Below are positions 40,563-50,147 of a stretch of DNA of 64,000 bases, in pieces. Under the pieces are notes generated by a model, which saw nothing but the letters and a program-made list of their open reading frames with translations, made no database searches and was not told the origin of the DNA. This DNA is from an uncultured Mediterraneibacter sp. GTDB lineage: Bacteria > Bacillota > Clostridia > Lachnospirales > Lachnospiraceae. The stretch spans positions 1 through 64,000 of the forward strand of contig CALWDM010000002.1 of the NCBI GenBank assembly GCA_944376695.1. The letters run 5' to 3'. Both the position numbers and the translations under genes were made by a program. Numbering within the stretch: the stretch's first letter is position 1; each line of letters begins with the position of its first letter.

Positions 40563-40689
40563 CCGGAAGCACTTAGTGAGCGCAGGCCGCAGGTGCAGTG
40601 CGAATTTAGTGCGAGGTCGTTCTTTTTCTTTGGCGGGGCCTTTTTGAGCGCGGGAAAAAGAACTTCATTGCAGAGAAAGGAGAACCATC

Positions 40690-40956
40690 ATGGCTTACGA
40701 AAAGGGAAGCAGACCAGAGGGCGGATTCAAGAGAAGAGGCCCGGCGCGCAGAAGGAAAAAAGTATGCGTGTTCTGTGGGAAAGAGAATAACGAAATCGAT
40801 TACAAGGACGTTGCAAAGCTGAAAAAATATGTTTCTGAGAGAGGAAAGATCCTTCCGAGAAGGATCACAGGAAACTGTGCAAAGCATCAGAGAGCTCTTA
40901 CAGTAGCGATCAAGAGGGCAAGACATATCTCCCTGATGCCGTACGTCCAGGATTAA
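40690..40956 (+). CDS. rpsR: Ribosomal protein bS18
   Basis: 88 residues with a basic N-terminal extension. Family motifs are [35 protein letters not shown] and [13 protein letters not shown]. The Cys residues in VCVFCGKEN suggest the zinc-binding (C+) form. Preceded by AAAGGAG and followed by a strong terminator. Confidence 0.97.
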   Translation: MAYEKGSRPEGGFKRRGPARRRKKVCVFCGKENNEIDYKDVAKLKKYVSERGKILPRRITGNCAKHQRALTVAIKRARHISLMPYVQD

Positions 40957-40986
40957 TTGATCCAGTTGCGTATGAGTGAATGAGCG

Positions 40987-41029
40987 AAAACCTTTAAATA
41001 CCGGGAAGCCGGTGTTTAAAGGTTTTTTT
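40987..41029 (+). terminator. Terminator of the rpsF-ssb-rpsR operon
   Basis: AAAACCTTTAAATACCGG pairs with CCGGTGTTTAAAGGTTTT around GAAG (one mismatch), followed by T residues. Confidence 0.93.
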
Positions 41030-41040
41030 GTCTCTGATTA

Positions 41041-41068
41041 TTGACATATGTTCATAATAGAGTATACT
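41041..41068 (+). promoter_or_regulatory. Promoter of the DUF134/oxidoreductase unit
   Basis: TTGACA (41041-41046) and TATACT (41063-41068) with a 16-bp spacer, about 65 bp upstream of the DUF134 start. Confidence 0.75.
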
Positions 41069-41133
41069 GAAATCGGGATCGTATATCCGGGGATACTCTT
41101 CCCCTGTACGCCAGAAGGAAAAGGAGGGCTCAT

Positions 41134-41502
41134 ATGCCAAGACCTCAGAAACAGCGCTGTATCTGTTCCCTGCCCAGTGCCGGAGGCTTCACGCCGCAGG
41201 GATGCAAGGCGTCCGGAAATGTCAACCTTACATACGATGAATATGAGGTGATCCGTCTTCTGGATCATATGCAGATGACCCAGGAGGAATGCGCTGAGAG
41301 GATGGGGGTCTCCCGTCCTACGGTGACGCGGATCTACGATGATGCGCGCCGGAAGGTAGCGGATATGCTGGTCAACACAAGGAACCTTACTATCAGCGGA
41401 GGCGATGTCTACGTCTGCCCGGCAATGCGCCCGGAATGCGCGGGTGAAGAACATTGCTGCCACCGGAACCGGGAACAGGTGATCGGCTGGCGGGAAATTT
41501 AG
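41134..41502 (+). CDS. DUF134 family DNA-binding protein
   Basis: 122 residues with AAGGAGG before the ATG. The DUF134 signature MPRPQKQRCICSLPSAGGF and the sigma-like helix-turn-helix TQEECAERMGVSRPTVTRIY are clear; Cys residues near both ends (CPAMRPECAGEEHCC) suggest metal binding. The family is often beside redox or metal genes. Here it is 36 bp upstream of a CoA-disulfide-reductase-like gene and probably regulates it. Confidence 0.9.
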   Translation: MPRPQKQRCICSLPSAGGFTPQGCKASGNVNLTYDEYEVIRLLDHMQMTQEECAERMGVSRPTVTRIYDDARRKVADMLVNTRNLTISGGDVYVCPAMRPECAGEEHCCHRNREQVIGWREI

Positions 41503-41538
41503 AATGAAAATCAGAAAGAAAGGAAAGAGACAGAGAAC

Positions 41539-43191
41539 ATGAAGGTACTTATTATCGGCGGCGTCGCGGCCGGGACAAAGACTGCGGCAAAATTAAAAAG
41601 AGAGGACAGGAGCATCGATGTGACAGTGGTTACAAAGGATCAGGACATCTCCTACGCGGGATGCGGACTGCCATATTATGTGGGCGGGTTTATAGAGAGC
41701 AGGGATGAGCTGATCGTCAATACACCGCAGAAATATTCCGGTCTGACCGGAGTGGAGGTGCGCACAGGAAAAGAAGCTGTCGCAGTGGATCCTGCAAAGA
41801 AGGAAGTGACCTTAAAAGACGTGCAGACCGGAGAGACAGAAGTCTATCCGTACGACAGGCTGGTGATCTGCACAGGCGCTTCCGCGGCAGAACTGCCTGT
41901 CGAAGGGAAAGACCTTCCGGGCGTGTTTAAGATGAGAACGCCGGACGACGCGGACGCGATCCGTACATATGCAGAGAGAAATAATGTAAGGAAAGCAGTC
42001 GTGATCGGGGCCGGGTTCATCGGACTGGAGGCGGCGGAAAACCTCCATGCAAAAGGAATTGACGTAACGGTCATCGACTTTGCGCCACAGGTACTGCCGA
42101 ATATCCTGGACCCGGAGATGGCGGCATATGTAAAGAAGCATCTTCTGAACACAGGGATCCGTGTGATTACCGGGACGAGCGCGGAGCGGATCAATGGCAC
42201 AGACAGAGTGACTGGTGTGCAGACATCCGCCGGCCCCCTCCCCTGCGAGATGCTGATTATGGCGGCGGGGATCCGGCCGAATACAGCCTTCCTTGAGGAT
42301 ACAGGGATCGAGATGTTTAAAGGTACGATCCTCGTGGACAGACAGATGAAGACGAGCATTGACGATATTTACGCGGCAGGAGACTGCGCCATGGTGACAA
42401 ACCGTATTACCGGAAAGCGTCAGTGGTCGCCCATGGGATCTTCCGCAAATCTGGAAGGACGGACCCTGGCACAGGTGCTCGCGGGCGCGCAGAAGACTTA
42501 TCCGGGCGTGCTGGGTACAGGCGTCGTAAAGCTTCCGGGGCTCAATGTGGGGCGGACAGGCCTGACAGAGGCGCAGGCGAGAGAAGCGGGATATGACGTG
42601 GAGACTGTGCTCGTGCCCACAGACGACAAGGCGCACTACTATCCGGACGCCTCCTTCTTCATCACAAAGCTGATCGCAGACCGTGCAGCGAGGAAACTGC
42701 TTGGCGTCCAGGTATTCGGACCGGGCGAGGTGGACAAGATGGTGGACATTGCGGTCATGGGTATCAATATGGGCGCTGTACTGGAAGACTTTGAGAACGC
42801 GGACTTTGCGTATGCGCCCCCGTTCTCCACTGCGATCCATCCGTTCGTACAGGCGGTGTATGTACTGATGAATAAGCTCGACGGCATATTGGTCAGCATG
42901 ACGCCCGCAGAGTACGCGGCGGGAAAGGCCGAGGGATATCGCGTGGTAGACGTGCAGCCTGAGCCGTCGATCGACGGCACGTTTTTTGTAAACCTGGCAA
43001 AAGCAGACGGCGAGATCGAAGGGCTGGATAAGAAAGAAAAGCTTCTTCTCGTATGCGCAAGAGGAAAGAGAGCGTACTTTCTCCAGAACAGGATGCGCTA
43101 TTATGGATATGAAAACACGGTTGTACTGGAAGGAGCTACATGCTTTAATGGCGTCAAAGTGAAGGACTCTGATACAGTTTCAGGGCTCTGA
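41539..43191 (+). CDS. CoA-disulfide reductase-like flavoenzyme with rhodanese domain
   Basis: 550 residues. The FAD-binding GxGxxG-like start VLIIGGVAAGTKTAAKL, the single redox Cys in DISYAGCGLPYYVGG (about residue 43), the NAD site VVIGAGFIGLEAAENL and the GDCAMV FAD motif identify the group. The C-terminal part (about 460-550) is a rhodanese domain with LLVCARGKRAYF carrying the Cys. Such CoADR-RHD proteins reduce CoA disulfide, persulfides or polysulfide in the cytoplasm. The substrate is inferred from the family. Confidence 0.9.
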   Translation: MKVLIIGGVAAGTKTAAKLKREDRSIDVTVVTKDQDISYAGCGLPYYVGGFIESRDELIVNTPQKYSGLTGVEVRTGKEAVAVDPAKKEVTLKDVQTGETEVYPYDRLVICTGASAAELPVEGKDLPGVFKMRTPDDADAIRTYAERNNVRKAVVIGAGFIGLEAAENLHAKGIDVTVIDFAPQVLPNILDPEMAAYVKKHLLNTGIRVITGTSAERINGTDRVTGVQTSAGPLPCEMLIMAAGIRPNTAFLEDTGIEMFKGTILVDRQMKTSIDDIYAAGDCAMVTNRITGKRQWSPMGSSANLEGRTLAQVLAGAQKTYPGVLGTGVVKLPGLNVGRTGLTEAQAREAGYDVETVLVPTDDKAHYYPDASFFITKLIADRAARKLLGVQVFGPGEVDKMVDIAVMGINMGAVLEDFENADFAYAPPFSTAIHPFVQAVYVLMNKLDGILVSMTPAEYAAGKAEGYRVVDVQPEPSIDGTFFVNLAKADGEIEGLDKKEKLLLVCARGKRAYFLQNRMRYYGYENTVVLEGATCFNGVKVKDSDTVSGL

Positions 43192-43221
43192 GCTGAGAGT
43201 ATGCAGGAACAGCTTCTGTCT

Positions 43222-43266
43222 GAAAGCGGCGCTATACCGGGGAAAACCGGGGCGGCGCTTTCTTTG
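43222..43266 (+). terminator. Likely terminator after the oxidoreductase gene
   Basis: GAAAGCGGCGC pairs with GGCGGCGCTTTC with one mismatch, closing an inner CCGG/CCGG part, followed by TTTG. It is weaker in its T-run than others in the window. Confidence 0.6.
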
Positions 43267-43452
43267 TTTATGTAACGCACAGGTCGTCCCGGAAAGCGCC
43301 GCGGTCTGTCATACCGGAGGTTTTTTATAGTAGAATAAAAACAGAAAAGGTGATATAATAGAACAGCACAGCAAAAATCAGAGAATTTTTTATAAGTTCT
43401 GCATTATGCATGTCTGCCGGTCTGAGGCGGACGTGGATGAGGTGAAACCATT

Positions 43453-45504
43453 ATGAAAAAGAAAAAAGGTATGCGCTTAAAAGGACAGCTCAGGATGTAT
43501 ATGAACTGGCCGCTTATCATGACGATCCTGCTGGCGGCAATGAATTTCTGGCTCTATATGATCGACAGAAAAGCGGGATTCATGATGTCCGTGTTTATCC
43601 TGGTTTATCTTGCCATTGCGGGTGGGCTGTATTTTTATAACCGCTCTCTGATCCTGGCGGATCTGATCCAGTTTTCAGCGCAGTACAAAGGGATCGAGCA
43701 CACCCTGCTGAAAGAGCTCGCCGTGCCTTATGCGATCGCCCTGGAGGACGGGCGTATCCTGTGGAGAAACGACGCCTTTGACGCCCTGATGACGCAGGGA
43801 CCGAGAAAAGAGAAATACCTGTATAAAATGATACCGGACCTTCATCCGGGAGTATTCCCCAGGGGCGATCTGGATCATTCGCTGATGGAAGTGACCTATA
43901 AAGACAGAGATTATCAGGCGGAACTGCGCCGTGTGTCCCTGAAAGGGTTCAGCCAGAAGGAGGAACTTCTCCAGATTCCGGAAGACGAAGAATTCTTTGT
44001 GGCCGTGTCCATGCAGGATGTGACAGAGCTCAACGCATACATCCGGGAGAATGAAGACCAGAGGATGATCGCAGGGCTGATCTACATCGACAATTACGAC
44101 GAGGTCATGGAAAGCGTCGAGGAAGTGCGCCAGTCGCTGCTTGTGGCGCTGATCGACAGAAAGATCAATAAATACATCGGCGATGTGGACGGCATTGTCA
44201 AAAAAATGGAGAAGGACAAGTATTTCATTGTTCTTAAGAGAGAAAGCTACAAAAAGATTTCGGAAGATAAATTCTCACTTCTGGAGGAGGTAAAGCAGGT
44301 CAATATCGGGAATGCCCGCTCAGCGACTCTGAGTATCGGGCTTGGGATGAATACCGCGACATACGCCCTCAGCTATCAGTATGCCCGTGTGGCGATCGAC
44401 CTGGCGCTTGCGAGAGGCGGGGACCAGGCCGTTATCAAAGACTGCAGCGGCATTACGTATTTCGGCGGGAAAAAGGAGCAGACCTCAAAGAATACCCGTG
44501 TGAAAGCCCGTGTCAAGGCGGAGGCGCTGCGGGAGTTTATCGTCACAAAGGATCAGGTCATCATCATGGGGCATAAGATCGCGGACCCGGATTCTTTCGG
44601 CGCGTGCATGGGAATATACAGAGCGGCTGTAAGCCTGGAGAAAAAGGCGCACATTATCATCAACACAGTGACAGAGTCAGTGCGGCCTCTGTATGATGAG
44701 ATCGCGGAGAGTCCGGCGTATGAGGATGACATTTTCCTTACATCAGACCAGGCGCTTGATTATTTTACGGATAATACGATGGTCGTTGTGGTGGATACGA
44801 ATAAGCCACAGATGACGGAGTGTCCGGAGCTTCTGAGACGCTCCCGCATGACCGCGGTACTGGATCATCACAGACAGAGCAGCAATGTGATTGAGAATGC
44901 GGTGCTGTCCTATGTGGAGCCATATTCTTCCTCCACCTGTGAAATGGTCGCGGAAGTGCTCCAGTACATCGCGGATGACATTAAGATCCCGTCTGTGGAG
45001 GCGGACTGCCTGTATGCGGGGATCATTATCGATACGAGGAATTTTATGAACCGCACTGGAGTGCGCACGTTTGAAGCGGCCGCGTTTCTGAGAAGATGCG
45101 GCGCGGATATTACGCGGGTGCGCAAGATGTTCCGAGATGACATGGCGTCGTACCGCGCGAAGGCAGAGGCAATGCGCAGGGCAGAGGTGTACCGGAAGGA
45201 GTATGCCATCGCAGAGTGCCCCGGGGATATAGAGAGTCCTACGGTGCTCGCTGCGCAGACTGCGAACGAGCTTCTGGATATCAGCGGGATCAAAGCTTCC
45301 TTTGTCCTGACCGTATATGGGGGCAAGATCTATCTGAGCGCCCGCTCCATCGACGAGGTCAATGTACAGATCATCGCGGAGAAGCTGGGAGGAGGCGGTC
45401 ATATCAATTCCGCTGGAGCGCAGTTTGACCATACGAATATCCAGGAAGTGACGGCAATACTGAAAGAGACCATCGACGAGATGATCGAGGAAGGAGATAT
45501 TTAG
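43453..45504 (+). CDS. gdpP: GdpP-type c-di-AMP phosphodiesterase
   Basis: 683 residues. Two membrane segments at about 14-36 and 42-60 are followed by a PAS-like region, a degenerate GGDEF region (about 170-310) and a DHH/DHHA1 phosphodiesterase module. The metal residues are in MGHKIADPDSFGACMG, VVDTNKP and VLDHHRQSS (near residue 471), and the DHHA1 motif GGGGHINSAGAQ closes the protein. It hydrolyses c-di-AMP and so influences potassium balance, cell wall and beta-lactam tolerance. It is 3 bp before rplI. Confidence 0.95.
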   Translation: MKKKKGMRLKGQLRMYMNWPLIMTILLAAMNFWLYMIDRKAGFMMSVFILVYLAIAGGLYFYNRSLILADLIQFSAQYKGIEHTLLKELAVPYAIALEDGRILWRNDAFDALMTQGPRKEKYLYKMIPDLHPGVFPRGDLDHSLMEVTYKDRDYQAELRRVSLKGFSQKEELLQIPEDEEFFVAVSMQDVTELNAYIRENEDQRMIAGLIYIDNYDEVMESVEEVRQSLLVALIDRKINKYIGDVDGIVKKMEKDKYFIVLKRESYKKISEDKFSLLEEVKQVNIGNARSATLSIGLGMNTATYALSYQYARVAIDLALARGGDQAVIKDCSGITYFGGKKEQTSKNTRVKARVKAEALREFIVTKDQVIIMGHKIADPDSFGACMGIYRAAVSLEKKAHIIINTVTESVRPLYDEIAESPAYEDDIFLTSDQALDYFTDNTMVVVVDTNKPQMTECPELLRRSRMTAVLDHHRQSSNVIENAVLSYVEPYSSSTCEMVAEVLQYIADDIKIPSVEADCLYAGIIIDTRNFMNRTGVRTFEAAAFLRRCGADITRVRKMFRDDMASYRAKAEAMRRAEVYRKEYAIAECPGDIESPTVLAAQTANELLDISGIKASFVLTVYGGKIYLSARSIDEVNVQIIAEKLGGGGHINSAGAQFDHTNIQEVTAILKETIDEMIEEGDI

Positions 45505-45507
45505 AAC

Positions 45508-45957
45508 ATGAAAGTGATCTTATTGCAGGATGTAAAATCTCTCGGGAAAAAGGGAGAGATCGTAAATGTAAACGACGGATACGCGAGGAATTTTATCCTG
45601 CCTAAAAAACTTGGGGCAGAGGCGACAGGGAAAAATCTGAACGATTTAAAGTTGCAGAAAAACAATGAGAAAAAAGTGGCTCAGGAGAATCTGGACGCGG
45701 CTAAGAAGCTGGCGGCGGAACTTGCAGAAGGGCATGTGGAGCTCTCGATCAGGATCGGCGAGGGCGGCAGGGCGTTCGGCTCTGTGTCCGGCAAGGAGAT
45801 TGCGGCGGCAGTGAAGGAGCAGATGAATCTGGAGGTGGACAGGAAAAAGATCCAGCTCAAAGAGACAATCAAGTCTCCCGGCACACACATGGCGGCTGTC
45901 AAACTTCACCCGGAAGTGACAGCGGAGCTGAAAGTAGTCGTGAAGGAAGAAGCATAA
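45508..45957 (+). CDS. rplI: Ribosomal protein bL9
   Basis: 149 residues, normal length. The N-terminal domain [20 protein letters not shown] and [15 protein letters not shown] is diagnostic, followed by the long connecting helix and the C-terminal RNA-binding domain. Located between gdpP and dnaB, the standard Firmicutes order. Confidence 0.97.
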   Translation: MKVILLQDVKSLGKKGEIVNVNDGYARNFILPKKLGAEATGKNLNDLKLQKNNEKKVAQENLDAAKKLAAELAEGHVELSIRIGEGGRAFGSVSGKEIAAAVKEQMNLEVDRKKIQLKETIKSPGTHMAAVKLHPEVTAELKVVVKEEA

Positions 45958-45970
45958 GGAGAAATTCTTC

Positions 45971-47317
45971 ATGGAAAATACAGAAGCGGCAATGAAACGG
46001 ATACCGCCCCACAGCATTGAGGCAGAGCAGGCAGTGCTGGGGGCGATGCTCATGAATAAGGATGCTGTGCTGGTGGCCTCGGAGATGCTCGCGGGCAGGG
46101 ACTTCTACCAGACGGCTTACGGAATCCTGTTTGACGCCGTGGTGGAGCTTTTTAAAGAAGGGCGTCCGGTGGACCTGATTACTTTGCAGGAGCATCTGAA
46201 AGCAAAGGACGTGCCCCCGGAGATCAGCAGTATGGAATATGCCAGGGAGCTTCTAGCAGGCGCACAGACATCTGCGAATATTAAATATTACGCTGAGATC
46301 GTCAGGGATAAGGCGATCCTGCGCAGGCTCATCAGGCTCAATGAGGAAACAGCCAATATCTGCTATCTGGAAAACAAGCCTCTGGAAGAGATTCTGGAGC
46401 AGACAGAAAAGCAGGTTTTTGAGCTTGTGGAGCACGGCAATTCCCAGGAGTATGTGCCCATCCGCCAGGTCGTGCTCAACGCGCTTGACGTGATCGAAAA
46501 GGCGTCAAAGACTAAAGGGACGGTGACCGGCATCCCCACAGGATTTATTGACCTTGATTATAAACTGTCCGGGCTTCAGCGCTCGGATCTGGTGCTGATC
46601 GCGGCGCGCCCCTCCATGGGAAAGACAGCGTTCGTGCTTAATATCGCGCAGCATGTGGCATTCCGCCAGAATCTGGCGGTGGCGATCTTCAGTCTTGAGA
46701 TGTCCAAAGAACAGCTCGTGAACCGTCTTTTCTCCCTGGAATCCCATGTGGACGCCCAGGTGCTGAGGACGGGAAACCTGACGGATACAGACTGGGAGAA
46801 GCTGATCGAGGGGGCTGGGACGATCGGCAATTCCAGGATGATCATTGACGATACCTCTGGTATCTCGATCTCGGAGATGCGGTCAAAGTGCCGGAAATAT
46901 AAGCTGGAACAGGGGCTTGACCTGATTATTATCGACTATCTCCAGCTCATGAGCGGAAGCGGCGGCAGGAAGAATGAAAGCCGGCAGCAGGAGATCTCGG
47001 AGATCTCACGCTCGCTGAAAGGGCTTGCAAGAGAGCTGAACGTGCCTGTCATCGCGCTGTCCCAGCTCAGCCGTGCGGTGGAGCAGAGAACGGACAAGCG
47101 CCCCATGCTGTCAGACCTCCGTGAGTCCGGGGCGATCGAGCAGGATGCGGACGTATGTATGTTTATCTACAGGGATGACTATTATAATCCGGACACAGAG
47201 GATAAGAATATAGCGGAGATCATCATCGCAAAGCAGAGGAACGGCCCCATCGGAACCGTGCGCCTTGCGTGGATGCCGCAGTACACACGCTTTGGGAATG
47301 AACTGCGGCAGCAGTAG
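45971..47317 (+). CDS. dnaB: Replicative DNA helicase DnaB
   Basis: 448 residues. The N-terminal DnaB domain begins PPHSIEAEQAVLGAMLMNKD; the RecA-like core has Walker A IAARPSMGKTAFVLNIA near residue 212, Walker B LIIIDYLQLMSG, and the arginine/loop region SQLSRAVEQRTDKRPMLSDL. It unwinds DNA at the replication fork as a hexamer. Start ATG 45971, 13 bp after rplI. Confidence 0.97.
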   Translation: MENTEAAMKRIPPHSIEAEQAVLGAMLMNKDAVLVASEMLAGRDFYQTAYGILFDAVVELFKEGRPVDLITLQEHLKAKDVPPEISSMEYARELLAGAQTSANIKYYAEIVRDKAILRRLIRLNEETANICYLENKPLEEILEQTEKQVFELVEHGNSQEYVPIRQVVLNALDVIEKASKTKGTVTGIPTGFIDLDYKLSGLQRSDLVLIAARPSMGKTAFVLNIAQHVAFRQNLAVAIFSLEMSKEQLVNRLFSLESHVDAQVLRTGNLTDTDWEKLIEGAGTIGNSRMIIDDTSGISISEMRSKCRKYKLEQGLDLIIIDYLQLMSGSGGRKNESRQQEISEISRSLKGLARELNVPVIALSQLSRAVEQRTDKRPMLSDLRESGAIEQDADVCMFIYRDDYYNPDTEDKNIAEIIIAKQRNGPIGTVRLAWMPQYTRFGNELRQQ

Positions 47318-47356
47318 AGGCACCCTGGGAATGATCTGTGGGAGTGGCAGAGACGT

Positions 47357-48016
47357 CTATGTAAAGATTTTTCTCAGGCGCATGATGGCGCTGCCTTTGG
47401 CGGACTCTTTCCGGGTCGCCTGCTGCTGGCGGATCAGGGAATCCAGCCTGCGGAAGTGTTCTTCCTGCTGGCGTTCCTTTGCCTGAAGGAGAAAATCCAT
47501 TTCATGTACGACATCAGTAGTCACGGCACTGCTGATGTCTTTTTTTAACACCGTGTTGTTTTCGCTGAGTGCTTCCCTGAAGACGTCCCCCACCAGGGCG
47601 CGTAACTGTTCTACATTTTTCAGGGAGATCATGACGTCCCCTGACTCAGAGCGGTCGGACGGGGCGTCCGGCAGAGAGGCGGAAGGAGCTGCTGTGCGGG
47701 CAGAGGGCAGAGCTGTCACCTGTGGCTCGGACAAAGCGGGCTCCTGCGCTTTTTCCCTGGCGTCTCCGGATCTGATCTTAAGCCGGGTCTCCCGAAGTTC
47801 CGGGATCAGGGGCTTCAATTCTCTCAAAAGCATACCTTCATCTTTTAGTTTCTTGATGCAGCGGAAAAGCCGGATGTCATCATTGGTATAATATCGGTGG
47901 CCCATCTCCGTGCGCCCGATCTTCAGGCCGAGCTCTTCTTCCCAGTATCTGAGCACGTGGGATTCTACGTCTACCTGTTTCGCGGCTTCGGAAATCATAA
48001 ATCTGACCTCGCCCAT
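47357..48016 (-). CDS. MerR-type HTH regulator with coiled tail
   Basis: 219 residues. A MerR-like winged helix lies at residues 1-75 (MISEAAKQVDVESHVLRYWE, then GHRYYTNDDIRLFRCIKKL). A Pro/Ala/Ser-rich linker (about 85-125) joins it to a helical C-terminal region. There is no ligand domain of the classical type. It is convergent with dnaB; ATACCTCC upstream of the start is its ribosome site. Common in Lachnospiraceae near dnaB; target unknown. Confidence 0.85.
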   Translation of the reverse strand: MGEVRFMISEAAKQVDVESHVLRYWEEELGLKIGRTEMGHRYYTNDDIRLFRCIKKLKDEGMLLRELKPLIPELRETRLKIRSGDAREKAQEPALSEPQVTALPSARTAAPSASLPDAPSDRSESGDVMISLKNVEQLRALVGDVFREALSENNTVLKKDISSAVTTDVVHEMDFLLQAKERQQEEHFRRLDSLIRQQQATRKESAKGSAIMRLRKIFT

Positions 48017-48260
48017 TAATATTTATACCTCCTTATTCTGATCTGCCGATCTGTAAGCGGGATGCATTGAAGCATTACGGTTGAGCCCTCGGAGAGCTGT
48101 CCCCGCTTTACGCACATTATAGCACAGGGGGAAGCGGGGGAAGGAAACAATCGTTCGTGAAGTTACGACAATTTCTTCCCGGCAGATACTGTTTGCACCG
48201 TTCTCACGGATGGAAAACGGCAGCGTTATGCCGTCATGCAAGGGGCAGGCCAAACGCAGG

Positions 48261-48992
48261 TCAGGCGGTGAGGATCTCTGTTATGCGTTTCATATCCATA
48301 TGTTGCAGGATATGGTCTGCGTCAGGCAGAGGCTCCTCTGGAGAGATATCCGTGCGCACATACAAGGTGTGCAGTCCTGCCTGCTTCGCGCCGGAGATAT
48401 CGCAGACGCCGTCATTTCCGATCATAATGGCAGTCTCCCGCCGAATCTGATATTCAGAGAGCAGTTTCTCAAAGAAAAGCTGATCCGGTTTCTTGCATCC
48501 GTGTTCAGACGAGATGTAAATGCCGTCAAAACAGGAGGAGATACCGAGGGCACGCATTTCATACCGCGTGAAAATCTTCTGGGCGTTGGAAAGCAGATAC
48601 AGTTTTTTCCCAGCGGCCCTTACGGCGGAAAGCATCTCTGCTGTGCCATCGTAGAGACGGAGGCGCCGGGTGGACAGGACGCGGAAAAACTGACCGGCAT
48701 GCATGACAAGAGTGTCATCTGGCTCAACGTCCTTCCGGCGGAACAGTTCCCGGAATACGTCTTCAATCCTGATTTCGGGAAATGCTTCATGGCTGTCTCT
48801 GCGCAGGCCGCGTCTTCCTTCGCTCATACTGAGGGTGAGACGTTCACAGGCGTTTCTTAACTCCTCAGGCTGCCAGGAAGCTCCGCAGTATGAGTAGAAC
48901 AGGGCAAGTTTTTCCCAGAGCCCGGGGGCGGATTCATCGGTGCGGATATCCACGAGGGTTCCGTACAGGTCAAAGATACAGGTGTCGTACAT
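48261..48992 (-). CDS. HAD-superfamily hydrolase (YjjG/pyrophosphatase-like)
   Basis: 243 residues. Motif I is CIFDLYGTLVDIRT near the N-terminus, motif II is LYLLSNAQKIF, motif III/IV is the Lys of CKKPDQLFFEKLL and IMIGNDGVCDISGAKQAG, with a helical cap between. Likely a cytoplasmic phosphatase of the haloacid dehalogenase subfamily I. Single gene; substrate unknown. Confidence 0.9.
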   Translation of the reverse strand: MYDTCIFDLYGTLVDIRTDESAPGLWEKLALFYSYCGASWQPEELRNACERLTLSMSEGRRGLRRDSHEAFPEIRIEDVFRELFRRKDVEPDDTLVMHAGQFFRVLSTRRLRLYDGTAEMLSAVRAAGKKLYLLSNAQKIFTRYEMRALGISSCFDGIYISSEHGCKKPDQLFFEKLLSEYQIRRETAIMIGNDGVCDISGAKQAGLHTLYVRTDISPEEPLPDADHILQHMDMKRITEILTA

Positions 48993-49241
48993 TGTCTTCT
49001 ATCCGTCCTTTCTGCCGGCTGCCGGAGGCTCTGGCATTGCGTACAATCCGGCGCAGTGATTATAATATTATAAACTCCGGCAGGGAAAAGTACAAGATGC
49101 TGCCTGCGATCTGAGAGCGTTCCTTGCCTGTGCTCTGAAAGTGTTGCTTGACTCGCACAGTATGGAAAACTTATAATCAGGTGAAAAGAAGAGCGGAAAG
49201 GACTCTTAACAAAATATGTGAGAAGACAGGGGAAAATAAAA

Positions 49242-49664
49242 ATGATAGATATAAAAGATAAGGGATACCGTCCCACTTTAGAGGAAATAGGCGAATATAT
49301 CGCCAATCCTGTTTTTACGCAGTTCTGTTCAGACATGAAAACGCAATATGACTGCGTCGGGAAAACCGAGTACAGTTCCTGCAGCTGGATGCCCGGCTGG
49401 AATGTAAAATTTAAAAAAGCGGGGAAAAACCTGTGTACCGTGTATCCTCAGGAGGGCTTCTTTACGATTTTGATCGTGGCCGGGGAGAAAGAGCGGACGG
49501 CGGTTGAGGCAGTCCTTCCGTCGTGCGCTCCGGAAGCCCGGGAAGTATATGAGCAGACAGAAGCTGGAAACGGGCAGAAATGGCTGATGTTTGACGTGGA
49601 AGATGCGGAGGAAATGTACAGGGATATATTTCGTTTGATCGGGATCCGAAGGAGAGCAAAGTAA
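49242..49664 (+). CDS. DUF3788 family protein
   Basis: About 140 residues. The ATG at 49242 follows a GGGGA stretch; the reading from 49218 adds eight residues without homology. Family features are IGEYIANPVFTQFCSDMKT, YSSCSWMPGWNVKFKKAG and TVYPQEGFFTILIV. DUF3788 proteins resemble small YdhG/AraC-effector-like folds. It lies 29 bp before the acetyltransferase gene, probably one transcript. Function not known. Confidence 0.85.
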   Translation: MIDIKDKGYRPTLEEIGEYIANPVFTQFCSDMKTQYDCVGKTEYSSCSWMPGWNVKFKKAGKNLCTVYPQEGFFTILIVAGEKERTAVEAVLPSCAPEAREVYEQTEAGNGQKWLMFDVEDAEEMYRDIFRLIGIRRRAK

Positions 49665-49693
49665 AGCGGAATTTAGTTTGAGAGGTTGAGAAG

Positions 49694-50137
49694 ATGAAGA
49701 AAATAACGGAAGTAAAAGAGAGGACACCGGAGCTTATCGACAAGCTTCTGAAAGTGTGGGAAGGCTCTGTGAGGGCTACTCACCTGTTTCTGTCAGACAG
49801 CGAGATTGACAGCATAAAGGAATACGTGCCGCAGGCGCTGGGCGGGATCGCCCATCTGATCATCGCGGGGGAGTCGGAAAACTGCCCGGCGGCATTTATG
49901 GGAATTGAGGACGGCTCGCTGGAAATGCTGTTCATCGCCCCGGAGGAGCGGGGGAAAGGGCTGGGAAAGCGACTGATCCGGTACGGGATCGAGAACTGCG
50001 GCGTGGAGCGGCTGGCGGTGAATGAGCAGAATCCCCAGGCAAAGGGATTTTACGAGCATATGGGATTCCGGGTTTATAAGAGAACAGAGCTGGACGAGCA
50101 GGGAAATCCGTATCCGCTGTTGTATATGAGGCGGTGA
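49694..50137 (+). CDS. GNAT-family N-acetyltransferase
   Basis: 147 residues. The acetyl-CoA loop is in IAPEERGKGLGKRLIRYGI, with the typical later motif LAVNEQNPQAKGFYEHMGF. It resembles YjaB-like acetyltransferases. The acceptor is not predictable. Confidence 0.9.
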   Translation: MKKITEVKERTPELIDKLLKVWEGSVRATHLFLSDSEIDSIKEYVPQALGGIAHLIIAGESENCPAAFMGIEDGSLEMLFIAPEERGKGLGKRLIRYGIENCGVERLAVNEQNPQAKGFYEHMGFRVYKRTELDEQGNPYPLLYMRR

Positions 50138-50147
50138 GAAGGACAGG

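Noticed and set aside
41812..42840. A 342-codon open frame on the minus strand
   Set aside because: Antisense to the CoA-disulfide-reductase-like gene and His/Arg/Cys-rich; a shadow of the real gene.
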